64,000 nucleotides of DNA from Stromatinia cepivora (taxonomy: Eukaryota; Ascomycota; Leotiomycetes; Helotiales; Sclerotiniaceae), in assembly GCA_014898415.1 (NCBI GenBank), contig RCTD01000013.1:930001-994000 (forward strand), written 5' to 3'. Below, piece after piece: positions 47,122 through 57,435 of the stretch. Below the pieces are notes generated by a model. That model did no database searches. It saw nothing but the letters and a program-made list of their open reading frames with translations, and was not told the DNA's origin. The translations under genes and the position numbers were made by a program. The first letter of the stretch is position 1, and each line of letters starts with the position of its first letter.

Positions 47122-48193
47122 TTAATCTTTTTTGATATATGACAATGCCGTTCCCCTACAATATAATGGTAATGATGATGATTTTAACTCACGTCTCTTA
47201 ACAACATCCTCAATGACCTGCTCTAACCACCACGCATGAATCCTCGCATCGCCCGTTAATTCTGGATGAAAAGAAGTTCCGAAAACATTTGCTTGACGGA
47301 CGGCTACTATATCACCGGCTTCAGTGCTGAGCTTTTGTTGGATTTGGGGGTCGGGGATTGACGCGGTACGGCCTGGGAGAGTAGCGAGGATTTCTACTGG
47401 GGCGGAGAGGATGGAGTCGGGATTGGGTATGGAATTTTGGTCGATGGGTCGAGAAGGGGCGATGACTGTGGAGTCGAGTTTGGATTCAGAGATTTGAGGT
47501 CCGGGGAGGTGGGGGAGGAGTTTCTCCACCACGGGGGCTCGGATGAATATTGCGTGGAAGGGGGCGGGTTTCTCCTCAGGTTCCTTTTTTGGTGATGATG
47601 GCGAAGAAGGCCTTGCAGTGACAGACGAGAGAAATGGTAAATCCAAATCGGCCGAGAAAGATTCTACCTGTCGACCAAAATGATTACGGTTCACTCGAAC
47701 ATCGAGACCACCGATTAATTCTTGGCCCCCCGCTTTGGTGCGATTAGCGGATTCAGAGAGGAGGATTAGACCGGCGCAAGTTCCCCAGGTAGGATAGCGA
47801 TGGAGTCTGAGGGATGTTAAAATGAAATTCTGAGGAATGGGTGGAAGAACAATGCTTTCTTAAAAAAAGGGGAAGAGGATAGAAAATCATGTGGATGACT
47901 CACTTAACGAAATCTCTCAAAGGTTCAAGGAGACCTGATCGTTGAGCAACAAGTGAAATAGCGGTACTTTCTCCACCAGGTATGATCAGTGCATCGCATG
48001 AATTAAGTTCGGTTTCATTTCGTACTTCTATGAAGTTATATTTTATATCGAGATCATGTGTTTGATGTGATGTGGTTTTGGTTTTGGTGGCGAGGATTTG
48101 ACGGGCTGAACGGAGAAGTTGGATATGTTCATTAAAAGCACCTTGAAGAGCTAGAACTCCTATGGTTATTGTGAATGGTGGATGGTTTGCCAT
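47122..48193 (-). CDS. Pyridoxal 5'-phosphate synthase glutaminase subunit (PDX2/SNO type)
   Basis: Two exons, 48193-47904 and 47806-47122, with a 97-nt intron (GTGAGT, CCTCAG; phase 2), give about 324 residues. This class I glutamine amidotransferase supplies ammonia to the PDX1/SNZ subunit for vitamin B6 synthesis. Visible marks are GVLALQGAFNEHI at residues 12-24, the PGGES loop at 72-76, the nucleophile Cys107 in TWGTCAG, and the His277/Glu279 dyad in FHPEL. It is much longer than bacterial PdxT (about 200 residues). The excess is an insert after LDLPFLSSV rich in Pro, Ser and Lys (SSPSSPKKEPEEKPAPF) and another around VIAPSRPIDQNSIPNPDS. The last ~20 residues (after VVKRRE) may include an unrecognised short intron. 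It is divergent from the acyltransferase gene. Confidence 0.9.
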
Positions 48194-48583
48194 ATCGGGA
48201 TTATGAAAGAAAGGACGACTTAATTGGGAAATTATGAAGTTTTTAGGAATGGAAAAATATATGAGGTCACCCGAACAACCTTATTTATAATTTAACCAAT
48301 CAAATTGAAATTATGTAAACCAATAAAAATTAATCCTCAACCAATTTCTTGCGCCAAAACTTCCCAAGGTTAATACTTCACTTATCCTTCTTTTTCCCCT
48401 CCAATCTCAGGATTGTTGTACGAAACTATATTTGGTCGATTATCTTATGTCACTCTACTTCCCTCCTTGAGAGGGTCATTTGAATAATCAATCAACCAAT
48501 CATTTAGGAATTTATTAGACTGTGAAGCTTACCATAAACAAGTTAAAGCTCTCAGCTATATCTTCATCTACATAAACCTCAAG
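48194..48583. promoter_or_regulatory. Shared divergent promoter with four CCAAT boxes
   Basis: The 390 bp between the PDX2-type start (-) and the acyltransferase start (+) hold CCAAT at 48296, 48320, 48341 and 48496 on the plus strand. The first three are spaced 24 and 21 bp apart, about two helical turns. Such clusters fit the HAP/CCAAT-binding complex; binding is inferred. Confidence 0.5.
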
Positions 48584-49591
48584 ATGTTCGCTCTTCTCTC
48601 TTACGCTACAAACCTTTCAATAATTTATATCGCCCTCACTTTATCTCTCTACATGCTTTCTCCTATTCTTCCCCTCGCCGGTTTCTTCGCTCGCCTTCTC
48701 GCTGGTTATATTTCACTCGTCCTCTGCGCTTGTTATGGTGTCTTCATATCCATCCTCCTACGTCTCGTAGGAAATTATCGCATATCTCAATGGGCCGTCG
48801 CGCGCGCTTACAAATGGGCAATGTGGTTTACAACCGGCGTAACATTTGTCGTCGAAGATCCCAACAATTATCTCGGTACAACTCGCCCTGCAGTCTTTAT
48901 AGGAAACCATCAAACCGAACTTGATGTGCTCATGTTAGGGTGTATATTTCCTCGATATTGCTCTGTGACCGCAAAGAAGAGTTTGAAGAATGTGCCATTC
49001 CTAGGCTGGTTTATGAGTTTGAGTGGTACCGTATTTATTGATCGGGGTAATGCGAAAGATGCAAGACAGGCTATGGCGGGGGCAGCAACAGAAATTAGAG
49101 AGGAGAAACAAAGTGTTTATATGTTTCCCGAGGGAACGAGAAGTTATGCGAAGGATCCGACACTGTTACCTTTTAAGAAGGGAGCTTTTCATTTGGCTGT
49201 TCAGGCTGGGGTTCCGATTGTCCCGGTTGTCGTTGCTTGTTATAGTGATGTTTTGCATGTGCAGAGTTGGAGATTTAAGTCGGGGAGGATACCAGTTCGA
49301 GGTATGTCCTTTTTCTATTCGATTTGTTTGTTAGGGGTAGAGAGAATCAGAGGTTATGAGTGGCGAGGCTAATTTTGGAATAACACAGTGCTGAAACCTA
49401 TCGAGACGAAACACCTTACCTCGGCAGATGTTGAAGATTTAGCAAGAGATACGAGAGAGTTGATGTTAAGGGAATTGATAGCTTTGACTTCGAGGAAAGA
49501 AGGGAAACCAATGGCTATACCAGCACAGAATGTTGATGGGGTTGTGAAAGCCAGTGGTACCGAAGCGCACGTGGAACATCACATACTATAG
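48584..49591 (+). CDS. SLC1: 1-acyl-sn-glycerol-3-phosphate acyltransferase
   Basis: Two exons, 48584-49301 and 49389-49591, with an 87-nt intron (GTATGT, CACAG; phase 1), give about 306 residues. It transfers an acyl chain from acyl-CoA to lysophosphatidic acid, making phosphatidic acid in the ER or lipid-droplet membrane. Two or more N-terminal hydrophobic helices (residues ~5-65) precede the acyltransferase core. Core motifs are NHQTELD at 108-114 (NHx4D catalytic motif), GTVFIDR at 148-154, FPEGTRS at 181-187 and VPIVPVVV further on. Length and motif spacing are normal for yeast Slc1-type enzymes. The second exon (LTSADVEDLARDTRELM) closes the fold and adds a short polar tail. The symbol is by analogy with yeast. 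Confidence 0.92.
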
Positions 49592-52500
49592 AGCTTTGAA
49601 CTGTGGGAGGAAAGGGCACACATTAGAGATCCACGGATTGACACGAAAATGGATGGTGTGCATGGGCAAGGGAACATACAAGGGAAAGGAATGATTTGCA
49701 TGGAAAATGGACAGAAAAAGATGAAGAAAGGAGGGAGGACCTATGGAACATGAGATATGATGATGAGCCAGGGTGAAAACATCTCACAACCCTTTCGCTC
49801 AGTTATGAAGAACATGATTTGATCTTGCATGACTTTGGAGTATGTTATACGTAATGCGAGATTTCAGAAGCTGGTAGATACCCGGTAGATTTGGAATTTA
49901 ATGTGAGGTTTGGAATAGAAATCATTATGATTTGTGATGATAATTTCTTGCGGTTGATCTGTTATGATTTGTCTTGAATGGCATAAGCCTTGAGTGTTTT
50001 ATTAGGAATATGTGGATCCGAGCTTGGATTTGATATCTGGTATTCAAATTTTTTCCGCTATTTCGTTCTTTCATTATTTTGTTATCTCTCATCTTCTTTT
50101 GCTGTCTCTCCCTGCTTTCATTGTCTCTCCCCTTTTTGTCATCTCCCCATCTTTCTATTCTCCCCGAGCCATTTTCGTCATCTCCTATCCGTTCTCATCA
50201 TCGTTATTATCTTCTCCCTTTTCTTTCGTTTTCCTTTTTTTTTCGTTTCCTTTCCCTTTCCCTACAACTCTCTATCTCCTCAAATCCCTCGCTAAAGTTG
50301 CTCATATCAATCCTCACGGCAGGACGCATCTCCCTAGATTATCTGTACCTGGATATTGCTTCAGGAGTTCTTATTTTGATGAGAGGCTACTGGAATCTAG
50401 GTTGTTTTTTTTTATAGATACTGGGGTAGATTTACGGTGCGCTGCGTACTGTTTATTTTCTTGGCTTAGCTTGGATCTTGGATTATTTTCTTGGCTTAGC
50501 TTGGATCTTGGATCTTGCTTCTCACTGCTTTGTTTTTTGTTTTTTTTTGGTTGTATGTGGTGGTGTGGTGAATGTGTTTGATGGGTTCGATGGTTTGAAG
50601 GGTTTGAGATTTGAAGATGTAAAAGTATAAATTGTTTCAGATTACTAAAAGTGAGAGTTCAGGGCGAGTGAAGTTTGGTACACACCCAGGGCAGGGAATA
50701 GAATGGGATAAACCCCATTGCGAGCAAGGTTTGAAATTTTGCTTTCTTTTGTGGTCGGAATATATGGATGGTTTTGTGGTAGGGAATGAGGTACTCATTG
50801 ATAGTTATTCTTGTTGCCATCACATGGCTGGATGAATTATCATTTAATAATTTCTTTTCGTGACAATGAAACTGGGGATTGATGGTTTATGTTAAGTACG
50901 CATGAAATCGGACGAGAAACTTCATGTGCTGATTATCTTGATGAGAAATTTCACACACATTATTTGGATTTGATTCGTAGAGGAAACAGGAAATGTCCAT
51001 GTTGGAGTGAGAGATTTACGGTGCTTTATAATTCTGGGAAGGGGTTTGGGTATTTGATTTGTATACCTTTTGGATATGTATGGGCTGCTCGATTTCCTGT
51101 ACATTTTTGAGCTTTGCTTGGTTATATGGACTTTTCTGCAGAGTACTCAGTGGATTGGGTGTTGAGAAGACTGGGAACAGATAATTCATCTGGAACCTGA
51201 AAGTTACTAATAAACAATACTAACAGTACGGTCTGCACCGGGTAATCATCAGTCGAGATTCTAAGTTTTAACAGATGGAGTATTACTTCACCGGAGGTTT
51301 GAAAGAGTGGGATAGATGTAGGTGGTTTATTATTGTATGATTTGGTTAGATGGTTGGTTTGCTGGAGGTATGGTGAGATATGCTGGATGTATGATTAGTG
51401 TAGCTGAGATGATGTTGATATTGATATTGATATTGATGTTTTTGGGAGAGCTGGGCTAGGTTTAGTGGGGGTTAATGGATTTAATCTATAATATATCTCT
51501 TCCATCTTTATTTATACTAGAAGAGGTGTTGACTTGAGCACGGAGAGTGGTTTGATATCAGAAAAGTGGAAAATTGGTGGAAAGTAATGGATGAAATTGT
51601 TAGAATCTAAATGGGTAGGGATTTGAAAATTGAGCATGCTAGTAGGTTAGAGAAAATAAAAAAGTTAATCATGGCGCAAATCCCTATGGCTCGCTGTGCT
51701 TGAATAGCATGTTTTTTCAGAAGTTTAGGGCTCTTAGTTTGTGGTGAGTGGATGTATAGATACATAGCTATGTCTGTTCGCTTCTAATAAATAGTTCATG
51801 TAGTTGAATATACGGGATTCTGGTGACTGATCGGAACTCTTAATTCTATATGGTTTGAGGCGAATGCAGGAATAATAAGGAATAAGGAATAGGGAATAGG
51901 GAAGATAGGTTGACTTTTAAGGGGAGCACTCGAGGCTCGCGTAATTTTCTGGTCTGCACTTTAGGATTGAAATGTAGCATGCTGTTTGTGGGTAGTAGAT
52001 GAAATTTAGATAGTCATAGTCCCATGTGCCCTGACACAGCAATGATACTGCCGAATCCGGGCTTACTATTGTCTGAAATCAAAGCATTGTGGTATATTAT
52101 TATTCGAGGAAATTTACGGAAGACTCGGTGGTATTAAATAAAGCAAAGGATAGCAAGATGATCAGAAGCCTTGTATTATATTTAGTAAAAGAACTTGTCT
52201 GAGGCTCATCTGATATGGTTCAAACCCCCTGGGTTTGTTCTTCGGAGGTCGGGGTTTCATTCCACCGATACAGCGGATCTTTGTAACTTTCCTTATTCCT
52301 TATTCTTAGTCTCTCCTCCATCAAAACATACATGTACAGAATTAAGACTCAACTTTGACAAACTCAGATCTTTTGAGATAAAGTATTTGTTGTTTTGGTG
52401 TCGCATGGATATGTAATATCAAAAGACAAGACTTGCAGATGGACTTCTAATTTCTTTCACGTTGGATAGAGTTTATTTGTTGACTTGCTTGAAGAGCTTC

Positions 52501-53581
52501 CTTATGGATTTGAAGGATTGGAGGCTTTAGAGGCTTTGGAGCAGTGACTGCTAATTATGTTTGATTTTACAGGGCCGCGATGCCACCTCATGTCATATGT
52601 CGAAAGAAATACCCAACAGCTTTGAGAGCGACTTCTCAAAGGGACACAAAAGCGAATGCGGATAAAGGGTCTAGGCATATATATCAGGCTGAGGACTTCC
52701 ACTTCTGGGGCATCAACGATGGGGTTAAGGTAACGTATGAGAGAAGAGGAGGACCAGGAGGAGAGAAAAGCTCGATCCAAGAGTATCGCGGCAGTTTCCC
52801 TCGCAGTATATGTACTTGACTTGTTTCATAAACATTTCTTGTATATATTACTGGGCAGAAGAAATAAGAATGTGCTAGTGCATGTCCATATATATGGGGT
52901 TTCTGCATTATTGAAGTATGGGCTGCAGAGCTGATATGTGGGCTGATAATATGACACATCACACCAGATTACTCTCACCAATGATGTCTGACTCAAGGTC
53001 AGCAAGACACAAGGCATTGTGATCATATAACTTCCCATCAGTACCTTGGTGTGGTATGTATATCCATCAAATTGAGGCTTGAAGCACAGACAGTATTACA
53101 TGACTCCTTATCCGCAGTAACCTTACCTAAATCTTTTACGCCATTGTGCTGCGTTTAGAAGCTTAGCGATTTAGTTTTAAAGGCAAAGTTGCCGGAATGA
53201 CCAAACACTTGTTGGGCAGACCTTTACGATGAAGCTGACGAGCGATATAAGAGATATCAGGTAACATGGTTCCGAGTTCACATACTTTGCCGCTTGGTAC
53301 TTGTTTCTCGGATATCATCTTCGATTTCCGGATCCATGGAGTTATGTCACGAACGTTGTGTATGTTGCATTGAATTTTGATGGTGAGAGGTGGTGCTTGT
53401 GCGTGTCAGTAATGTGGGAAGTAGCCACGAGTTTGACTTTAAAGATTCTGCGTGCAACCTTCCACTCGAAAAATTCATGGTTGGAGGACTACGGGGACAT
53501 CTGTTATATACCTTAGCCAAAAAAAAAGTTTTATTTATATCATTGCTATGTGGGACCACCACCCATTTCCTCTATGCCCCA
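49592..53581. other. Four-kilobase gene-poor region
   Basis: I find no supported gene. 50050-50290 is a T/C-rich tract giving spurious Phe/Ser frames. 50454-50513 is a 30-bp direct duplication. 51414-51437 has gatatt units, and 51867-51905 has ggaataagg/ggaatag repeats. Frames at 50889-51110, 52195-52416 and 52580-52819 are short and not recognisable. Confidence 0.45.
50454..50513 (+). repeat. 30-bp direct duplication
   Basis: Two adjacent identical copies of a unit beginning tattttcttggcttagcttg. Confidence 0.9.
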
Positions 53582-56500
53582 TCACTTCATGTTATTTGGA
53601 ACATGAGTAGCCATCTTAGATATAAATTCTTCTTCAAAATCCCTCCACTCCTTTGGCTGCCAAGTTGCCAGAGCACATTTACCTTGTGGATCTTCGTAAC
53701 GTCTCACAATGAGATTTTTCTCGGCGACTAATCTACCTCCATGAGAATCCTTTGTATCCTCGAGATACTTAGTGACTTTGTCCTGGAAGAGTTGGGCCTC
53801 TTCCGGTGAGTCAATAATCATGTGTCCGTTCTGCCAAGCACAGTGTTCGGCACTTGTGAAAAACAGCTTATGATGATTCTCAAATCTGCTCAAAAATCCA
53901 TCCGCGTAAACAGTTGGAAGGAACCATGAAATATCCGATTGGTTTATTGGAGATCTTACCAGAACGTCTCGCACGTCTAAAGTGCGGACACCCTTTAAAC
54001 CAACATTTCGCAAGGCTCTTTTTTTCATAAGAGCCTCATGAACTTTGTCATACCAATTTTTGCATATTTGCCCCGAAACCTTTGGGGCTCTAAAGTCGTA
54101 TGAAATGCAGAGGGTGTCTATTTCTGGGTTGTAGCAAAATGGTCTCGGGTATGAAAGCTTCTCCGGGTTGGCCCCACTTTTGTTGTATACCTTCCCATAG
54201 AATTTGCGTTCTGGAATACCCTTTCCTACTGGTTTATGAACTATGGCATAATGCTGTTGCGTCACTTCACGGCTGACCTTGCAAATTCGTAACGTGATTG
54301 GTAGCTCAATATTTTGCTCGCCAGCTCTTCTTTTAGTCGGATGCGTGGTAAAATCTATGGGTTCCGATCGACCATCGGGGAACATAAACACGAAGATCAT
54401 GCATTGAACTTCGACAGGAAACTTCGGAAATATTCTAGGATCATCACACTTCTTGAGTAGAACGTGGCTATGTGCGCCCCTTGGGTAAGATAATCCAGAC
54501 GTGGGCGGTGGGCTACAATCCTAAATAGAAGTCAGAAAACAACGAAATATATATTAAATTGCGGGATTACGTACCTGGAACATATGGTACAGAACTCGAA
54601 GCCGATCGGGGACAGTGGCAGTAGCCATGGCCTTCTGCAAAAGCTCCCATGCTGCTCTAAGACAGTTGCGACGCTCGTCTGCCGTCAAGTCTCTAGGACG
54701 GGATCGATCCTTCGGGATCAAACTTACACCAGTGAAGATAGGATTGATAGCTCTCTCAGCGTAACGTTGCATTGAACCGACAGCAGGCTCAACATAATCT
54801 GCGTATCTTCTATATTTCCCAGACTCTTGTATCTCACAGGCAATGGCAAGGACAGTTGTCTCGCTATCACCCATATCTGCGCTCGAGCTAGAAATTGCCT
54901 CTATGCCATGTTGATCGAGAGAATCGGTAGCTTCGGTAATGCTTTCTTGGAATGGCTCTGAAGAAAATCTTCCAGATGCAGGATCTTGATTTTCTTCGGC
55001 TGTTCTTTCATCACCATGTTGCTGCCAGTCGCATTTCTTTCGAAGTCGAAATTCCTTTTTAAAGCGCTGGAAATCGATGACTGGAGTCACTTGGCTCAAT
55101 AACTCAAAACGGAAATTATAATCCTTGTCTGCGGGATCCGTCATCATCAGTAGATTTCGCAATTGCTGTCGTTTAGTATTGGTAGCATTGATCATTTCAT
55201 TGAGCCTGTCTGTGATCCTTTGTTCCTCTTGAAATGTGATTCGCTTTGCGGGAAATTTGTATGAGTTTTTCCTATAATGACCAAAGCTTCCGTCTTGGCC
55301 ATATCCATAATCCTCGGGTTCTTGGGACTCCATTGGTTTGGTATCGAATTCAGGGGCGTAGCCTGGATCGAAGGTCGAGGATGTTCTTCCTGTAACTGGT
55401 GAATGTCTTCGAACGCAGACATATTTCCTTGACTTGGCTGCAAAGTTGCAATAGGGTGTTGGCTTGTCGCGCTAGAATTTGAGGAAGCTCCAATGTGACC
55501 ATGATTCGTATTATTACTCAGCGTTGAGTTGGTGATTTGCGCTGAATGGGGATGGGCGAACATGTTGGGTGGGTCTGGCGTGGTATCTGGATTAATATTA
55601 GAATATATTGCAAGTGCAAAGACAGTACTCGACTCACCTAACGGGCTTCTATTGTTTTGAACACCCATAAGGCCACAGACTGAAGTAAGCAAACGGTGTT
55701 GATTATTGTAGATGGCATTTTGGTGTACTCTCATACGATAGGAGGCCTGCTTGCTATTCTTGGCTGGGCCGACTGAACCTACTCTTTGTTCCCTCGGCGT
55801 TAACGGATGAGGTGTGTAGTGTATGGAGTCTGGCATGTCTGGTACTTCTGAAAGTTGTGCCATGTTCGAAGAGAGATCGATCGACGTATGAGCTTGTCGG
55901 TTATGGGAGTCATGGTGTCTTGAGGCGTTATCGAAGGGTACAGCGCCAGTCATATGGTCTCGATTGCCGCCGACGTCAAGTTGAGGTGATAGGTTGGGAG
56001 AGACATTGACTTGTGTATGGCCTCTATAGTCCCAAAAGACACGTTCAACGGATGCAACAAGGGCTCGAGGGTCGACTAGCATATGATCTACATAATTTCG
56101 AAGAAACGGATCGGGTTGAATTGATGTCTTGTGATATACATTGGTACTTTGCATACGTCGAGGATTCGATTGTCTGGCAACACTATCGTTCACATTACTG
56201 CCCTGGTCCAAGTCTCGGCCGGGGTGGTAGGCCCTAGATATCTCGAAGTCGGTGAAGGCAGTCGTGGTGAAAATCGAGAATTCGTTGTTACCTGCGAAAT
56301 CGTTAGTACGCTATTTGCGACGGTAGGAGTAGTGCTCAATTCCTTACCAAAAAAGGTTGCACCTGTATCTGTAACTGAGTCTTGACCTGCTTGGACATGT
56401 GTCTGGTAATTAGCTGGGCCAAATCTGAAGCTACTACCATGAGGCAAGTAATTGTGGTGACCTGAGGGATGAGATGACTGCAAGCTGGAAGGCGTTGTAT

Positions 56501-56779
56501 TGTCAGCGAGACGGTAGTCACCTGCGTTGCCCATGGTGACCATCAAAGGAAGAGATGCGCCTGCGAAAGTATTAGACGATGTCGCAGTTCCTTGTTGGTT
56601 ATTTCCTGTTCTATTAGCACATTCTGCAAAAACTCAATACATGGGCGTATTGTCTTACCTGCTGTTTTAGAGTCAGCTGAAATATCTCCTTTTTCACCAA
56701 AGCCACTATTAGGCATACTAGGACGAGCTGTCAACTGCCGATCATCGGGTGGCCATGATGGCGGATTAAAGTTCTTCAT
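53582..56779 (-). CDS. 2EXR-domain protein with repeated N-terminal exons (paralogue 1)
   Basis: Minus-strand exons supported: 56779-56659, 56605-56348, 56291-55638, one starting 55586, one ending 54575 (acceptor probably at 55362) and 54520-53582. The first three introns are 51-56 nt and phase 1; the last (54574-54521) is phase 0. The junction between the exon starting at 55586 and the frame open at 55362-54575 is unresolved: both frames look coding and overlap. The C-terminal exon has the 2EXR start FPKFPVEVQCMIFVFMFPD, then ELPITLRICKVSREV and conserved blocks shared with the next gene (YPRPFC...DTL.IS). The N-terminal half is low complexity (Asn, Gln, His, Ser). The 54575-55330 part is charged and coiled-coil-like (FQEEQRITDRLNEM). 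Function unknown; 2EXR proteins are abundant in Leotiomycetes. Confidence 0.65.
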
Positions 56780-57435
56780 GATAATGATCAACTTATTCCG
56801 ATGTTTTGTTGGGGAGGTCTAATATCTTTTGATGTTTTGGTGTTGTATTGAGAAATTTAGATGAGGTTTTGATACTGTGTTGTAGTAACTGAAGTTGTTT
56901 ATGGTGGGAGATCTCAATCGAGTTTATTTACGAGGGCTATCACATGATGAAGGAGCCACAATGGCTTCTAGTGAAGTAGTTGTATTTTACCGTGTTCTAC
57001 TTATTGTATATGGAAGAAAACAGTGGGGTTTTGAGTGAGGTCATTGGGTGGAGGGTCTAATTTTGGAAAGGTCTATGCCCTCGATTGGCCCCAAGCCACA
57101 CCTTGAGGTGATACATTGTAGTGAACATTGATGATTTTTCGGATGGCATATTAAGTATTATGTAAACTCGAAAATCAATTGGTATGTAGTATTTTTGTAG
57201 AGTACTTTTCGATGGCTTGTTGTGGTTGAAGTGTCCATACATTGTCTATTCACAAAGTTCTCGCTGGCGTTCAACTCAAGAAGGGACATGAACATGCAGT
57301 TTTTACGGAAATTTAATCACAAAAATGCCTCAAATAGTTGTACCGAGTACTTTCTCGCTGGATTCATATATGCATTATCTTCATATATCCTATCCTTAAA
57401 TCCATAGATGCGGGTCTGGGATATGACTCTCTATC
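56780..57435. other. Spacer between the two 2EXR paralogues
   Basis: Contains the promoter of paralogue 1. No other feature seen. Confidence 0.5.

Noticed and set aside
49990..50581. 101-189 codon Ser/Phe/Leu-rich plus frames
   Set aside because: They arise from a T/C-rich tract and a 30-bp duplication, in several frames at once.
52580..52819. 79-codon frame starting MPPHVICRKK
   Set aside because: No homology I recognise, no splice continuation, and other frames of similar length overlap it.
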